Notes: generated by a model from the letters alone, not told the origin. DNA of 64,000 nt from Zingiber officinale (GCF_018446385.1 NC_055999.1:84734281-84798280), one strand, 5' to 3'; counted from the first letter of the stretch, positions 21,990 to 33,672 are shown. Numbers and translations: made by a program.

Positions 21990-22385
21990 AGGTATTTACC
22001 ACTGATACCGGACTTCTGATCGGTCCACGGACCGGTCCACTGACACTGGCACGGGGAAGAACCTTTGGATCGGTCGACTGACCGATCCATGATTCACTAG
22101 AGTTTCTGTACACACCTGGATCGGTCTGCCGACCGATCCAGGACCTCACTGATCGGTCGGACTGACCGATCCAGTGGCTCACTGATCGGTCAGCTGACCG
22201 ATCAGTGGTGTGCTGTTCGCGATCCCATTATCGGGATTCTTTCTGTTCGCGGCTGGATCGATCTGCTGAACGATCCAGCTGCAAACAGACAGTTAGGACT
22301 GCCGAAACCAGCTCCCTGATCGGTCTACCGACCGATCCGAGACCCCCTGTTCGATCTGCTGACCGATCAGGGGTTTCTGATTTCG
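21990..22385. repeat. GATCGGTC-N-GACCGATC palindrome array in Gypsy-1 LTR
   Basis: Eight dyads in about 400 bases, for example GGATCGGTCGACTGACCGAT, GATCGGTCAGCTGACCGATC and GATCGGTCTACCGACCGATC, with 4-6 base variable centres. The other LTR holds the same array at 33880-34245 with a few decayed arms. Confidence 0.88.
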
Positions 22386-22511
22386 TATCAGAAACTCTGA
22401 TATCAGCACTGATACGTGCCAAGATCATTATACAACACTATAAAAACTAAATGAACGTTCTACTAGATAATGGCTAACATACTAAACATGATGCGAGATA
22501 TGATTCATCAC

Positions 22512-23527
22512 TGTTGGTGCAATCGACCTAGGTTTTGATGTGTGTGTCAAAGAGTTTAAGTTAGGCTTTCATATGTATTTGATATGTGTTTGAGTCATGC
22601 AGGACTTGGTGGAACACATAAGGACTTGGTGTGACTAAGTTCGGGAAGCTCATCCAAGGGCTCGGATCGTTGAGTCGGTGAAGGATGGTGTGGAAAACAT
22701 CCGAGGGACCGCGCGGACGATGAGCAATGGAGTGGAGCCGAAGGAAGTGGACTTCAAGGCAGCGTGAAGGATGGCACGGAGAGGAGCCGCGGGCTCGGGT
22801 GCATCTGAGGGATGAAGGCCGAGGAAGAGGACTTCAAAGGCGACTCCGGAAAGGATGAGAGGAGTGAATGTACTGGGACCAGTCGACTGGTCATGGGATC
22901 AGTCGACTGATCCAGCTTCACAGAATGCACAGAAGCATTCTGTGCTTGTCGACTAAAGGGACCAGTCGACTGGTACATAACCGTTGGCAGAAACTGGCTC
23001 TAAAGAGAGCCGTTGGCTGGGTCCAACGGCACACCAGTCGACTGGTGCATGGACCAATCGACCGGTGTCGGGGTTTGAGTTGATTGGTGATCAACTCTTT
23101 CCTCTTATTTAAGGGAGCTTTGGGGCATGAAGGGGTTACTGATACTCATTGTAAACCTTCTAATCTTGCCCAAAGCTTCCAAGCCAACTCTCTTCCTTCA
23201 AACCCTAAGTTTCATCTTGTAAAGAGGAAGAGAACTTTGTGAGAGGTTTGCTCCACCGAGAAGGAGAAGCTTTAGCCGGAGATTGCCGGGGACTGATCCA
23301 CCAAAGGATCAAGGGCTCGTCCACCTCAAGGACACGCCGTGGAGTAGGAGCAAGCAATCTCCGAACCACGCTACATCGAGCGTGTTAGCGTTTGTATTCT
23401 CGTTTGTGTTTCTTTTTTAGTTTCTATATTTCCGCTTGCGCAAACTAACGTATTGTAGAGAAGAAATCGATTTGGGGGTGGCCTAGCTATCCAACCCCCC
23501 TTCAAGCCGGCCACCGATCCTCCAACA
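22512..23527 (+). repeat. 5' LTR of the gag-only Copia element
   Basis: Contains five copies of the palindrome CAGTCGACTG in longer dyads such as GACCAGTCGACTGGTC (22877-23060). The 3' third includes CTTATTTAAGGGAGC, a possible TATA-like region, and ends at the primer-binding site. Confidence 0.9.
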
Positions 23528-23529
23528 AT

Positions 23530-23541
23530 TGGTATCAGAGC
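23530..23541 (+). promoter_or_regulatory. Primer-binding site of the gag-only Copia element
   Basis: TGGTATCAGAGC, complementary to initiator tRNA-Met, two bases after the LTR end. Confidence 0.92.
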
Positions 23542-23589
23542 AAGGACGCTCTTCAACGGACTAATCGCCAAGAAGAACAACATCATCAA

Positions 23590-25003
23590 ATGGCCGGCTC
23601 AAACATTCATCCACCCAAATTCGAAGGAGACTTCTCTTGGTGGAAGAGGAGAATGGAGGTATTCTTCGAAACCGATTTTGACATAATGCTAATCATGGAA
23701 AATGGTTTCGAAGTGCCTAGGGATCAAGACAATAAGCTACTTGAGAAAACAAGGTGGACCAAGAAGCAAAGGGAAGAACATTTAGCAAATGCTAAAGCCA
23801 TACATCATCTACAAAGTGTCCTTCCTCAACAAGAAATAACAAGGGTTGGAACCTACTCAAGCGCTAAGGAGTTATGGGAAAAGCTAGTGGAGCTTCATGA
23901 AGGAACATCAGAAGCGAAATTAGCAAGAAGAGACCTCCTTCGAACTCAACTCAATAATATCAAGCTTGAGAAAGGAGAAAAGGTATCAATTTTACATTGT
24001 AAAATCAAGGAGATTATTAATGGACTAACAAGTGTAGGTGAGACACTTTCAAATCGAGACGTGATTACGAAAGCCCTAAATGCTTTTCCAAGATCCACAA
24101 CTTGGAGTTCCATTGTAGATACATACTACATATCAAAGGACCTAGAGAAATCCTCTCTAGATGAACTCTTCTCAACAATGGAGCTTCATGAAACAAGAGT
24201 TGAGGGATTAGAGGGAGAAGCAAATAGATCAAGAGGAGTAGCCCTTGTGGCAAACAAGGGAAAGGGTACCATCCTCCGACTCCGAAGAATCGAGCGCCTC
24301 AATGGATAGTGATCAAGAGGCGTATATGGTAAGGAAAATGAGAAGAGCTTTTAGAAAATTTTCATCTAACAAATCTCATGATAGGAAAAGCTCAAGAAGC
24401 AAAAGTAGGACAAGGAAGATAATTTGCTACAATTGCCAAGGAGAAGGACACATAAGAGATGATTGTCCTCTCTTGAAAAAGAAGGAAGGGAAGAAGAAGA
24501 AGGAGAAGACAAAAGAAAAGGGGAAGAAGGCTCAAAACCTAAAAGCAACATGGGATGATCCTTCATCTTCATCGGAGGAAGAAGAGCATCACATAGTCAA
24601 TTTTGCTCTAATGGGGATTGATGATGTAGCCTCCACCTCATCCGAGCAAGAAGAAGGAAGGAGCTCAAGTGAAGATGAAGAGGGGAGCTCAAGTGAAGGG
24701 GGAGGTCAAACTTCGGATTCGGACTTCTCGGTAAGTGAGGTACATAATCTTCCTCCCCATATTTTAATTAAAATTATTTCAAGCACAAATGATGATTTGT
24801 TTAAGGCAAAAAGAAAGAACAAATCTTTGAGAAATGACATTTGCATGCTTAAAGAAAAATTAGAATCCTTGCCTATTAGGGATGATGATTTGCATGCTTC
24901 CTCTACAAGTTCAAATGATTCATGTTTAGAAGAGGAAAATAGGAAATTAAGGGAAAAAGTAGAATACCTCACCATAGCCCTTAGAAAATTTGAAATTGGC
25001 TAA
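23590..25003 (+). CDS. Copia gag with zinc knuckle, in two overlapping frames
   Basis: The first frame (23590-24309, MAGSNIHPPKFEGDFSWWKR) is the capsid-like UBN2 domain with SAKELWEKLVELHEG near residue 98. The second frame (24245-25003), shifted +1, continues with acidic/serine-rich sequence, a basic stretch, and the zinc knuckle CYNCQGEGHIRDDC (CX2CX4HX4C), then a Lys-rich and a Ser/Glu-rich region, then a probable coiled coil. The frames overlap by 65 bases, so a single +1 change or +1 ribosomal shift would join them. Gag packages the element's RNA. The tail frame at 25016-25222 (ending NFYWVPKSILKG) is a gag C-terminal piece after a stop. Confidence 0.85.
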
Positions 25004-25015
25004 AAAACCCTAAAT

Positions 25016-25222
25016 ATGATCATTGGGAGCCAAAGGGCAAGTTTTAAGAAAAATGGGATAGGATACAATGAACAAAATAATGAAAAGACCTATCATTGTC
25101 TACTTGCTAGGGGGCAATCCAAGACAAAGACCATAGATAGGAAATGGATCCCCAAAGAGTACTTGGTCAACCCAATTAGAAAGAATTTCTATTGGGTACC
25201 AAAATCAATCCTCAAGGGTTAG
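25016..25222 (+). pseudogene. Gag C-terminal tail fragment
   Basis: A 68-codon frame with WIPKEYLVNPIRKNFYWVPK, a motif at the end of SIRE/TNT-type gag before protease. It follows the gag stop by 12 bases. After it the element has no pol; 25223-26183 holds only untranslated sequence, including two CCAGTCGACTGG palindromes at 25839-25872. Confidence 0.6.
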
Positions 25223-26183
25223 AGGATTTTATGGCAAGTCAACCATGGAAGTCAATAATTCAAATTTTTCCTATATGGTTGACTTGAGACCTTAAGGGGG
25301 AGGACTTAGCCTTGATAGAGATTTATGATCAAGAGGGCTAAGTAGAGGTTACCTTTATCTCACAATGATTTGTATTATTTTCTAACCATGAATGTGAGAT
25401 ATTAGGATGATACAAGTAATTCACTCATGCTTATGGCATTTTGATGAGTTATGAAGTGTATAAATGTTTAGTGATCATAGGTCAACTATGGGGAAAGCAA
25501 ATGTTTAATTAATGGACATCTTGCCCATAGATCATAGTTGGACATTTCAAATGTTTTGAAAACAATTCTATGTTTTATTTACTGTGGTCTAGCTATTTTA
25601 AAACATATGATTGCAAAACTGAGCTTGAAATTGATACAAACTTGCGTGTTTTCGATATTTTTGAAACTTGGTCAAAATTTTGAAAATAGGTTGACTTTTC
25701 ATGAAAACATATTTTTCTTAGTTAAAGAACATTATAAGAAATATGTGTTCAAAATTTCATGATTTTTCGAATTTTCTAGAATTTTTTATGGATTTCTGAA
25801 GTTGGCTGCCGTAGGCTGAAATTGATGTTCAGTTTGTGCCAGTCGACTGGTGCAGATACCAGTCGACTGGTACCAGCCTTTCAGCATTCTGTTGGTCTTT
25901 AAAATCAAATTTTCGGTTCAAATTTGGTTGGAACTGATACCATAGTATGTGTACGTGTCTGGTACAATATTTTTGATGGTGTCAAAGGGGGAGAAATGAG
26001 TAGGTTTAAGTTAGAAATCTACGGGTAGGTTTAAGTTAGAAATCTACTTGGGTGCAAATCTTTGAAATTAAGATTAAGAGCATGTGTTAAGGGGGAGCTT
26101 AGGTTTTATGCTTCATATTTACATATTGCTTGTACTTTTAAAAGTTGTTATTAGTGCCTAACTTAAACATATTGCCACACATC

Positions 26184-26196
26184 AAAAAGGGGGAGA
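26184..26196 (+). promoter_or_regulatory. Polypurine tract
   Basis: AAAAAGGGGGAGA just before the right LTR, the plus-strand priming site. Confidence 0.85.
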
Positions 26197-26197
26197 T

Positions 26198-27198
26198 TGT
26201 TGGTGCAATCGACCTAGGTTTTGATGTGTGTGTCAAAGAGTTTAAGTTAGGCTTTCATATGTATTTGATATGTGTTTAAGTCATGTAGGACTTGGTGGAA
26301 CACATAAGGACTTGGTGTGACTAAGTTCGGGAAGCTCATCCAAGGGCTCGGATCGTTGAGTCGGTGAAGGATGGTGTGGAAGACATCCGAGGGACCGCGC
26401 GGACGATGAGCAATGGAGTGGAGCCGAAGGAAGTGGACTTCAAGGCAGCGTGAAGGATGGCACGGAGAGGAGCCGCGGGCTCATCTGAGGGACGAAGGCC
26501 GAGGAAGAGGACTTCAAAGGCGACTCGAAAGGATGAGAGGAGGAATGTCGGGACCACCGATCGGTCATGGGATCACCGACCGATCCAAATACGTAAGCAT
26601 GTACATTCGTGCTTGTCGACTAGGGATCACCAATCGTCCTAAGACCACCGACCGGTACATGACCGTTAAAACGGCTCTAAAGAGAGCTGGTGTTGCCTAT
26701 AGCACCGACCGGTGCATGGACCACCGATGGTGTCAGGGTTTGAGTTGATTGGTGATCAACTCTTTCCTCTTATTTAAGGGGAGCTTTGGGGCATTGAAGG
26801 GGTTACTGATACTCATTGTAAACCTTCTAAATCTTGCCCAAAGCTTCCAAGCCAACTCTCTTCCTTTTAACCCTAAGTTTCATCTTGTAAAGAGGAAGAG
26901 ACCTTTGTGAGAGGTTTGCTCCACCGAGAAGGAGAAGCTTTAGCCGGAGATTGCCGGGGACTGATCCACCAAAGGATCAAGGGCTCGTCCACCTCAAGGA
27001 CACGTCGTGGAGTAGGAGCAAGCAATCTCCGAACCACGTTACATCGAGCGTGTTAGCGTTTGTATTCTCGTTTGTGTTTCTTTGTTTTTAGTTTCTATAT
27101 TTCCGCTTGCGCAAACTAACGTATTGTAGAGAAGAAATCGATTTGGGGGTGGCCTAGCTATCCAACCCCCCTTCAAGCCGGCCACCGATCCTCCAACA
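26198..27198 (+). repeat. 3' LTR of the gag-only Copia element
   Basis: Nearly identical to the 5' LTR except in the dyad block (26549-26735), where each CAGTCGACTG palindrome is replaced by a CACCGATCGG/CACCGACCGG form. Small deletions (for example GGGTGC near 26481) account for the 15-base length difference. Confidence 0.92.
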
Positions 27199-28759
27199 AT
27201 CACTTCATGACAAGTAACCACGCTAAGTGCAGGAAAACAACTAACAATGTTCTGATAGTTAACTCTCTAAAGTTGTAAGACAGTAAACTTGCTAAATATT
27301 CCAAAACATAAGATAATTTGCTAGATCCCTAAGATCTTTATTCCAGGTTCCTTCCACACACATCTTGATCTGCATTGCCCTCCAGCCTCCCCTAGTCTAC
27401 TTTTCTTTTACCTGTATCTGCAGTATAAGAAAAGTAGCATCTGTAAGCTAAAAAGCTTAGTAAGAAACCATCTACCTCACAAAAACATGCATACGATGCA
27501 GATATGGTGTTTAAAACATGCTATTTGAAATATACTGACTAGGCTAAACATGGCATGGCATGTGATCATACAAGCATAGCAATCAAGAACTGAACATAAG
27601 CTATCATAATGTATCAACAAGGAAGAGCTAAACTGAAGCTGGTACTGAGACTAAGCTGATCTCACATAACTGATTGTGAATTTGAAAAGCTATACATATA
27701 ATAAGTGAAAATACTAAACATGCTGCTGAGGGGCCCTTGCAACTGTACTTGCTGTGCGCGCATCCCTATCTAAACCCGGGATTGCAAGTTCCGAATCTAG
27801 TAGGGTTTACTAGGTTAGCTAAACCTAGGGACGACTATGGGAGTCCAGCCCAGTGGATATCTAATCCAGTACAGTGCCACTGCTGAAAGTAAAATACTGA
27901 ATGCTATAAACTTATTTTGCTGAATCTAGGTTATCTGAACGTAGAACTAGGTTGTCTGAACCTAGAGGCTACTGTGGGAGCCCACCCGTTGGACTGTAGT
28001 CCTACATAAGTTGAAATAAAACTAATTTGCTGTTTTAAATGCTCCTAGTGCATTTAATAAATTAATTAAACTGTCTATTACTGAGCTAGACCTTTAATCG
28101 AACACCTAGGATACTCTAACTCTTCTCCCTATTAGGGAGACCACCTCTAGGCACCCGACAACGTCTAACCTCCTATCTGAAGAGGGAAAACGTGCCCGGC
28201 CCATCTAGAGGTGCTCAACTAAATCCCTAATCTGCGAAGAGAGTTAAACACACCCTAGATATCAATAAAAACTGCATACATCCTAACTAAAGCATGAAAA
28301 CTCAAACGGAAGCTATTATACTGCAGGTGAGGGGTTTCTTACTTGGTGTGCTAGATTTCTTACAAATCTAATCGCTAGAAATTCCGGTGGAGACGACTTC
28401 TCGACGATTCGCTCGCGTCCACGTGCTCTACTCGTGGAGGGGAACGTCCTCGTGCTGAAATCGTCACCGGAAAGTGTCCTTGGGGCCCTAGGGAGAGAGC
28501 CCTAGGTCTTCTTGGTGTGGCGCCGAGAGAAGGAGGAAGAGAAGAGAGGGGCGGCGTGTAAGGTCTCGGTGAAGAGGGAATTGCCGAACCAACACAACCA
28601 AATAAATCAAACCAACTTAAGTTCTTAATTTATATTAAGTGGATAACTAGGCCCAACTTAAATATAAATATAAATGTTTCCCTTCTCTTTCAGCACGACC
28701 CTGCTGGGTTCACCGGTTACTAAGGCTAACTAAAGGTTTAGCGGACCCGAGAGGTCCCG

Positions 28760-28770
28760 GGTTCGATTCC
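28760..28770 (+). other. tRNA T-arm/B-box-like sequence in the left Gypsy-1 LTR
   Basis: GGTTCGATTCC, a perfect RNA polymerase III B-box match, inside a small tRNA-like fold (about 28735-28780) ending in a T-run. The same unit is at 35910-35955. Confidence 0.5.
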
Positions 28771-28903
28771 CGCTTAAGCCTTTTTATTCTTCTAATTATT
28801 TTTGCTACTTCCGCTACTCGGAAAATTTCGGAAAAATATCTAAAAATTCCAGAAAAATCATTGAATAATTCTAATGCAAGTTTGAGAATTTTCGGGCATT
28901 ACA

Positions 28904-28914
28904 ATCCCCCATAC
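28904..28914 (-). promoter_or_regulatory. Polypurine tract of Gypsy-1
   Basis: Minus strand reads GTATGGGGGAT immediately before the LTR boundary at 28903; it sets the 3' end of the element on the left. Confidence 0.8.
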
Positions 28915-28938
28915 CTTATAAAAAGTTTATCCTCGAAC

Positions 28939-29139
28939 TTAAAACAATTCTGGGTACTTCTGTCTCATGCTGGCTTCTGTCTCCCAAGTTGCCTCTTCTG
29001 CTGTGTGACTGTGCCAAATGACTTTGACTAATGGTACTTCCTTGTTCCGCAATTTCTTAACTGCTCGGTCTATTATCTGAATAGGCCGACTATCATAGCT
29101 GAGGTCCTCGCGGATCTGTACCGACTGGGGGTCAATCAC
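28939..29139 (-). pseudogene. Gypsy-1 integrase C-terminal chromodomain
   Basis: Minus-strand frame with VQILDR-like spacing (IQIIDRAVKKLRNKEVPLVK) then WHSHTAEEATWETEASM and QKYPELF at the end. This is the CHD-type chromodomain of Tekay/Del chromoviruses, thought to steer integration toward chromatin marks. It is separated from the integrase frame by stops in 29140-29208. Confidence 0.8.
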
Positions 29140-29208
29140 CTAGGTGGCATCTGGGGTATGCTTCTTCAGCATAGAGACATGAAATACGTTGTGGACAGCT
29201 GATATTTC

Positions 29209-29745
29209 CTAGGGTAGCTCTAGCCCATATGCTACCTTGCCCACTCTTCTGCTGATAAGGTATGGTCCCACATATCTGGGACTTAGTTTGCCCTTTTTCC
29301 CAAAATGCATTACTCCCTTCATGGGAGCCACTCTGAGGAACACTGAATCCCCAACTGAAAACTCTAAGGGTCTGCGCCGCGTATCAACATAGCTCTTCTG
29401 GCGGCTCTGAGCTGTCTCTATCCTCTGGCGGATCTGCTGTATGACTGCTGTGGTATCTGCTACTAGATCTGTCTGATGCTCTAGTTCTTTCTGTTCACCA
29501 CTCTCATACCAGCAGATTGGAGATCTACACCTCCGCCCGTAGAGAGCCTCGTAAGGTGCCATGCCGATAGTGGCCTGATAGCTGTTGTTGTATGTAAATT
29601 CTGCTAAACTCAGATATTTGCACCAACTTCCCTTGAAGTCTAGGGCACACGCTCGGAGCATATCTTCGAGTACTTGATTCACTCGCTCTGTCTGACCATC
29701 TGTCTGAGGATGGAATGCTGTGCTGAACTTTAACTTAGTGCCCAA
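29209..29745 (-). pseudogene. Gypsy-1 integrase, C-terminal half
   Basis: Minus-strand frame beginning MGTKLKFSTAFHPQTDGQTE (core-domain motif holding the catalytic Glu region) through YEALYGRRCRSPICW and the GPY/F domain (KLSPRYVGPYLISRRVGKVA). Integrase joins element cDNA to the host chromosome. Upstream, in-frame stops at 29746-29850 interrupt the second catalytic Asp region (SDRD), so the protein is not made as one piece. Confidence 0.85.
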
Positions 29746-29850
29746 CGCTGACTGTACACACTTTCAGAAGTGTGATGTGAATCTGCTGTCTCTGTCTGAA
29801 ATGATGGTTCGTGGGACTCCATGTAGTCTGACGATCTCCTGGAGATACAA

Positions 29851-31599
29851 CTAAGCTAGCTTCTCCATGGAGTAGGATATCTTGATAGCTAAGAAGTGGG
29901 CTGATTTAGTCAACCTGTCGACTATTACCCAGATGGCGTCAAAACCATTCGTGGTTCTGGGCAGTCCCACTATGAAATCCATAGAGATATCCTCCCACTT
30001 CCATTCTGGAATCTGTATAGGCTGCAGAACTCCTCCTGGTCGCTGATGTTCTGCCTTGACCCGCTGGCAGGTGAGGCAGATGCTAACATATCTGGCGATG
30101 TCCCGCTTCATCCCGGGCCACCAAAAATGGTTCTTCAGGTCCTGGTACATTTTGGTGGAACCTGGATGCATCGCATAGGGGGTCTTGTGAGCTTCATCTA
30201 AAATATGTCTCCGTAGCTCCTCCTGATCTGGAACACAGAGTCTATCACCAAAGTACAACACCCCGCTATCGGACACTCTGAATTCTCTACTTTCTGATTC
30301 TGCTAGCCCTTGCTTGATTTTCTGAATTCCAGGGTCCTGCTCCTGAGCTGACTGAATATCACCAAGCAAGGTAGACTCTAAGGTCATAGTGGAGAGCTGT
30401 CCAACTATGAGTTCTAGACCGAAATCTACGATCTCCTTTTGTAGGGGCGGTGACATAGATGTAAGAGATAACAAGGTAGCACTGGATTTTCTGCTGAGTG
30501 CGTCGGCTACCTTATTGGCTTTCCCTGGATGGTAGAGGATGTCTATATCGTAGTCTTTGACCAGCTCAAGCCATCTGCGCTGTCGCATGTTCAGATCCTT
30601 CTGAGTGAAGAAGTACTTCAGACTCTGATGATCTGTATACATTCTGCACTGAGCTCCATATAAGTAATGTCTCCAAATTTTGAGAGCGAACACTACTGCT
30701 GCAAGCTCAAGGTCATGAGTAGGGTAGTTCTTCTCATAATCCTTGAGTTGTCTGGAGGCATAGGCGATCACCTTGCCGTTTTGCATCAGTACTGCTCCTA
30801 GTCCAAACTTGGAGGCATCACTATAGATGTCAAAGCTGCTGGTGTTGTCTGGTAGAGCCAAAATGGGAGCACTGGTCAATCTCCTTTTTAGCTCGCTGAA
30901 GCTGTTCTCACAGTCCTCTGTCCACTGAAATTTCCTGTTCTTTCTGGTAAGAGCTGTCAGTGGGGAGGCTATCCTGGAGAAGTCCTCTACAAACTTCCTG
31001 TAATATCTTGCTAATCCCAGAAAGCTTCTGATTTCGCTGGCGTTCTTTGGTCTCTTCCAGTTACTTACTGCTTCTATCTTGCTGGGATCTACCATAATGC
31101 CATCCTCTGAGATGATGTGACCCAGGAAGGACACATGATCTAGCCAAAATTCACATTTCGTGAACTTGGCGTATAGCTGGTTCTGCTGAAGAGTCTGCAA
31201 TACTAGTTTCAGGTGCTCTGAGTGTTCTTCCTGAGTTCCTGAGTAGATAAAAATGTCATCGATAAACACAATAACAAACTTATCTAAATACTCCCTGAAT
31301 ACCCTGTTCATGAGGTCCATGAATGTAGCTAGAGCATTGGTCATGCCAAAGGGCATGACTATGAACTCGTAGTGTCCGTATCTGGTTCTGAATGTTGTCT
31401 TGGGTATATCACCCTCCTTGACTCTGACTTGGTGATATCCTGATCTGAGGTCAATCTTAGAGAACACTGCTGCTCCCTTTAACTGGTCGAACATGTCATC
31501 TATTCTGGGAAGAGGATACCTGTTCTTGATCGTGACCTGATTCAGTGCCCTGTAGTCTATGCATAGCCGCATGCTTCCATCCTTCTTCTTCACGAACAA
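29851..31599 (-). CDS. Gypsy-1 reverse transcriptase, RNase H and integrase N-terminal part
   Basis: A 582-residue minus-strand frame. In order: reverse transcriptase ([20 protein letters not shown] near 20; catalytic FIDD in [13 protein letters not shown] near 115), tether, RNase H ([17 protein letters not shown] near 260, DHQSLKYFF near 330), the HHCC zinc-binding domain of integrase ([17 protein letters not shown] near 505), and the first catalytic Asp region ([12 protein letters not shown] near 540). It ends at a stop inside the integrase core. About 20 codons normally present between protease and reverse transcriptase (the KG..RPS..PWGAPV stretch) are deleted near 31600, with a frameshift. 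Confidence 0.92.
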   Translation of the reverse strand: MFVKKKDGSMRLCIDYRALNQVTIKNRYPLPRIDDMFDQLKGAAVFSKIDLRSGYHQVRVKEGDIPKTTFRTRYGHYEFIVMPFGMTNALATFMDLMNRVFREYLDKFVIVFIDDIFIYSGTQEEHSEHLKLVLQTLQQNQLYAKFTKCEFWLDHVSFLGHIISEDGIMVDPSKIEAVSNWKRPKNASEIRSFLGLARYYRKFVEDFSRIASPLTALTRKNRKFQWTEDCENSFSELKRRLTSAPILALPDNTSSFDIYSDASKFGLGAVLMQNGKVIAYASRQLKDYEKNYPTHDLELAAVVFALKIWRHYLYGAQCRMYTDHQSLKYFFTQKDLNMRQRRWLELVKDYDIDILYHPGKANKVADALSRKSSATLLSLTSMSPPLQKEIVDFGLELIVGQLSTMTLESTLLGDIQSAQEQDPGIQKIKQGLAESESREFRVSDSGVLYFGDRLCVPDQEELRRHILDEAHKTPYAMHPGSTKMYQDLKNHFWWPGMKRDIARYVSICLTCQRVKAEHQRPGGVLQPIQIPEWKWEDISMDFIVGLPRTTNGFDAIWVIVDRLTKSAHFLAIKISYSMEKLA

Positions 31600-32389
31600 G
31601 CAGCTCCTGTAGTTGCTCCTGAAGTTCCTTCAGTTCTGCTGGAGCCATGTGATATGGCGCTTTGGAAATAGGATTGGTGCTGGGGAAGAGCTCTATCTCA
31701 AATTCAATCTCCCTGACTGGTGATAGGCCTGGTAACTCCTCAGGGAAGACTGCTGGGTAGTCACATACAACTCGGACCCCTGCTAGCTGTTGGTCTTTGT
31801 CCTGGCTGGTATTGACTACATGTGCTAGGTACCCCGTACAACCTGAATCCATCAACTTCTGTGCCTTCATAGCTGAGAGAAATTTTTTGACTTTTCTCTT
31901 TGGTTCTCCGATGTACTCGAACTGTGTTTCTGCTTCGGGTTGGAATACGACTTTCTGTTTACGGCACTCTATGGAAGCACCGTATCTGATCAGGAAGTCC
32001 ATTCCAAGGATGACGTCGTAGTCAGTCATTTCCAGCAGGATCAGATCACAAAAGAGTTCCCTGTCTGCTATAATGACCGGCACTGCTCTGAGCCAGTGCG
32101 TGGATGTCATGATCTCTCCTGAAGGTAGTGCCGTCAAAAACTGACCACTGAGTACCTCTGAGGGTATTTCTAATTTTTCGGAGAACACCCTGGCTATATA
32201 TGAATGGGTTGCCCCAGTATCAAATAGAACAGTAGCACTATACTGAAAAATGCTAATCTGACCTGTGACAACTGTCGAGGCATTGACTACCTCCTCTCTG
32301 GTGAGTGAGTAGATCCTCGCATTCGCCGTAGCTGGAGGGGCTTCTAATCTACCCTGGCTGATAAGTGGACCTTCTAGAGCGGCCTGCAT
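31600..32389 (-). CDS. Gypsy-1 retropepsin-like protease region
   Basis: Minus-strand frame (open to 31496, overlapping the reverse-transcriptase frame). It carries [20 protein letters not shown], with the DTG catalytic triad of aspartic retropepsins, followed by [16 protein letters not shown], the flap-distal ILGMDFL motif, then the linker [13 protein letters not shown]. The protease cleaves gag-pol. The active site is intact. It is joined upstream to a broken gag. Confidence 0.88.
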
Positions 32390-32399
32390 CTGATATAAC

Positions 32400-33462
32400 T
32401 GAGCTGGCTAGCCTGCATACTGAATCTGCTGTGGATGAGGAAGACCGGTCTTGTTTGGGCACTGCTTGGCCATGTGCCCTTCTTGTCCACATTCAAAGCA
32501 TCCTCGTGTGCCCTTGCGACAAACCCCTGGGTGAAATTTCCCACAAGTAGCACACTTTGGATAACTGGGTCGCTTACTAGATGGTCCTCCTTTTGGGTCA
32601 CTCCCTGATTTGCGCTTTCGTTGGAGTTCCCTTTCCAGCTAGAGCCGTGTTACTGCTTTTGAGTGTGAGAGTTTCCTTGGCCTTTGAACTCGAGGAGACT
32701 TGCTTCTGCTATTCTGGTAATGCTCGGTGGTCAAGGCACCGCTCACTAACTCCTCCGTGGTTTGTGGCCTATGTATGCCACCATCCACGCTCATCGCTAT
32801 CTCCGGCCTCAGCATCTTGAGCATCAACCGGATTCGCTCCTTCTCTGTACTGATGGGCATAGACGAGCCAACCTGTTGAATTTCTTCACGGCTTCCTCAA
32901 TGAAAGGTTGCCCTGACGAAACTCGGTGAACTCGTCGTAGTGGCGGTTTGTGACCAGATGTGAAAGAACTCCTCAAGAACTCCTTCTCGGGTTAGCCCAT
33001 AACATCCGGTTTCGGGCGCTTGCTCGATTCTTTCCCACCACATGCGTGCGTCTCGTCAGGCATAAGGAGGCACACTTCACCTTCTCGTGTTCGGGCTAGT
33101 CCAGCTCCATCGTGCTTTCCAGTGTTTTGAACCAGGCTTGTGCATCCCATGGTTCATTAGTGCCCGAGAAGTTCTCTGGCTTGACTCACGCCACTGGATC
33201 GATAGGCTTCCTTGTGCTGGTACTGGTGCTGGCGCTGGCGCTGTAGGCTGGGTTGGTGGAACCTCTAAGACTTCGGAGTCGCCGATTCGGTTCCGGGTGA
33301 CTGTGGGGGTACTCTGCTGATTAGCCTTTAAGGTGGCTGTTCAGCTAGCTGCTGCTGTAACTGAGCCACTAATGCTGTAAGGTCTGGAGGAGGCACTGAA
33401 CTGCCTGCGTCTTGCTGGGGCTCAGTAGCTAGTGCCCTTCTAGCTGGGCGTCCTTGTGCCAT
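32400..33462 (-). pseudogene. Gypsy-1 gag, heavily mutated
   Basis: The start MAQGRPARRALATEP at 33462 runs 44 codons to a stop, then fragments in all frames: a capsid piece near 33060-32930, EKERIRLMLKMLRPEIAM near 32800-32850, and a zinc knuckle CFECGQEGHMAKQC near 32450-32500. The fragments align in order with the gag of Gypsy-2 (47097-48512). The element cannot make its own capsid. Confidence 0.75.
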
Positions 33463-33672
33463 TTCTAAAGGCATAGAGAACATAACATAACTAATGTAAT
33501 CACAATTATAAAACTACTGATATCATGTTTAAAAACTATCACATACTAACGAGCAGTAGGCATATAAACATGAACTGTAATAACAAAACAAGGAACATAA
33601 ATTAAGTAGAGGTATTCTTACTTGGAAGCTGCAGGTACAATGCTGATGTGTGTGTAGGAAGTATGGAACACT

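Larger units (their letters stand above)
22512..27198 (+). mobile_element. Gag-only Copia derivative nested in the Gypsy-1 LTR
   Basis: Perfect ATCAC target duplication (22507-22511 and 27199-27203). LTRs of 1016 and 1001 bases start TGTTGGTGCAATCGACC and end CGATCCTCCAACA. A tRNA-Met primer-binding site, a gag frame with zinc knuckle and a polypurine tract are present, but there is no protease, integrase or reverse transcriptase. It is a non-autonomous element that would need enzymes from a related Copia. It is the innermost and, from the nesting, youngest layer. Confidence 0.92.
21822..28903 (-). repeat. Left (3') LTR of Gypsy-1, interrupted
   Basis: LTR pieces 21822-22511 and 27204-28903 are continuous in the right LTR (break corresponds to about 34377). 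Net length about 2390 bases after removing the insert and one ATCAC duplication. Confidence 0.92.

Noticed and set aside
21955..22450. Frames repeating 'DRSVRS/DRSADRS', also at 33821-34294
   Set aside because: Translation of the GATCGGTC palindromes; present in both LTRs, not a protein gene.
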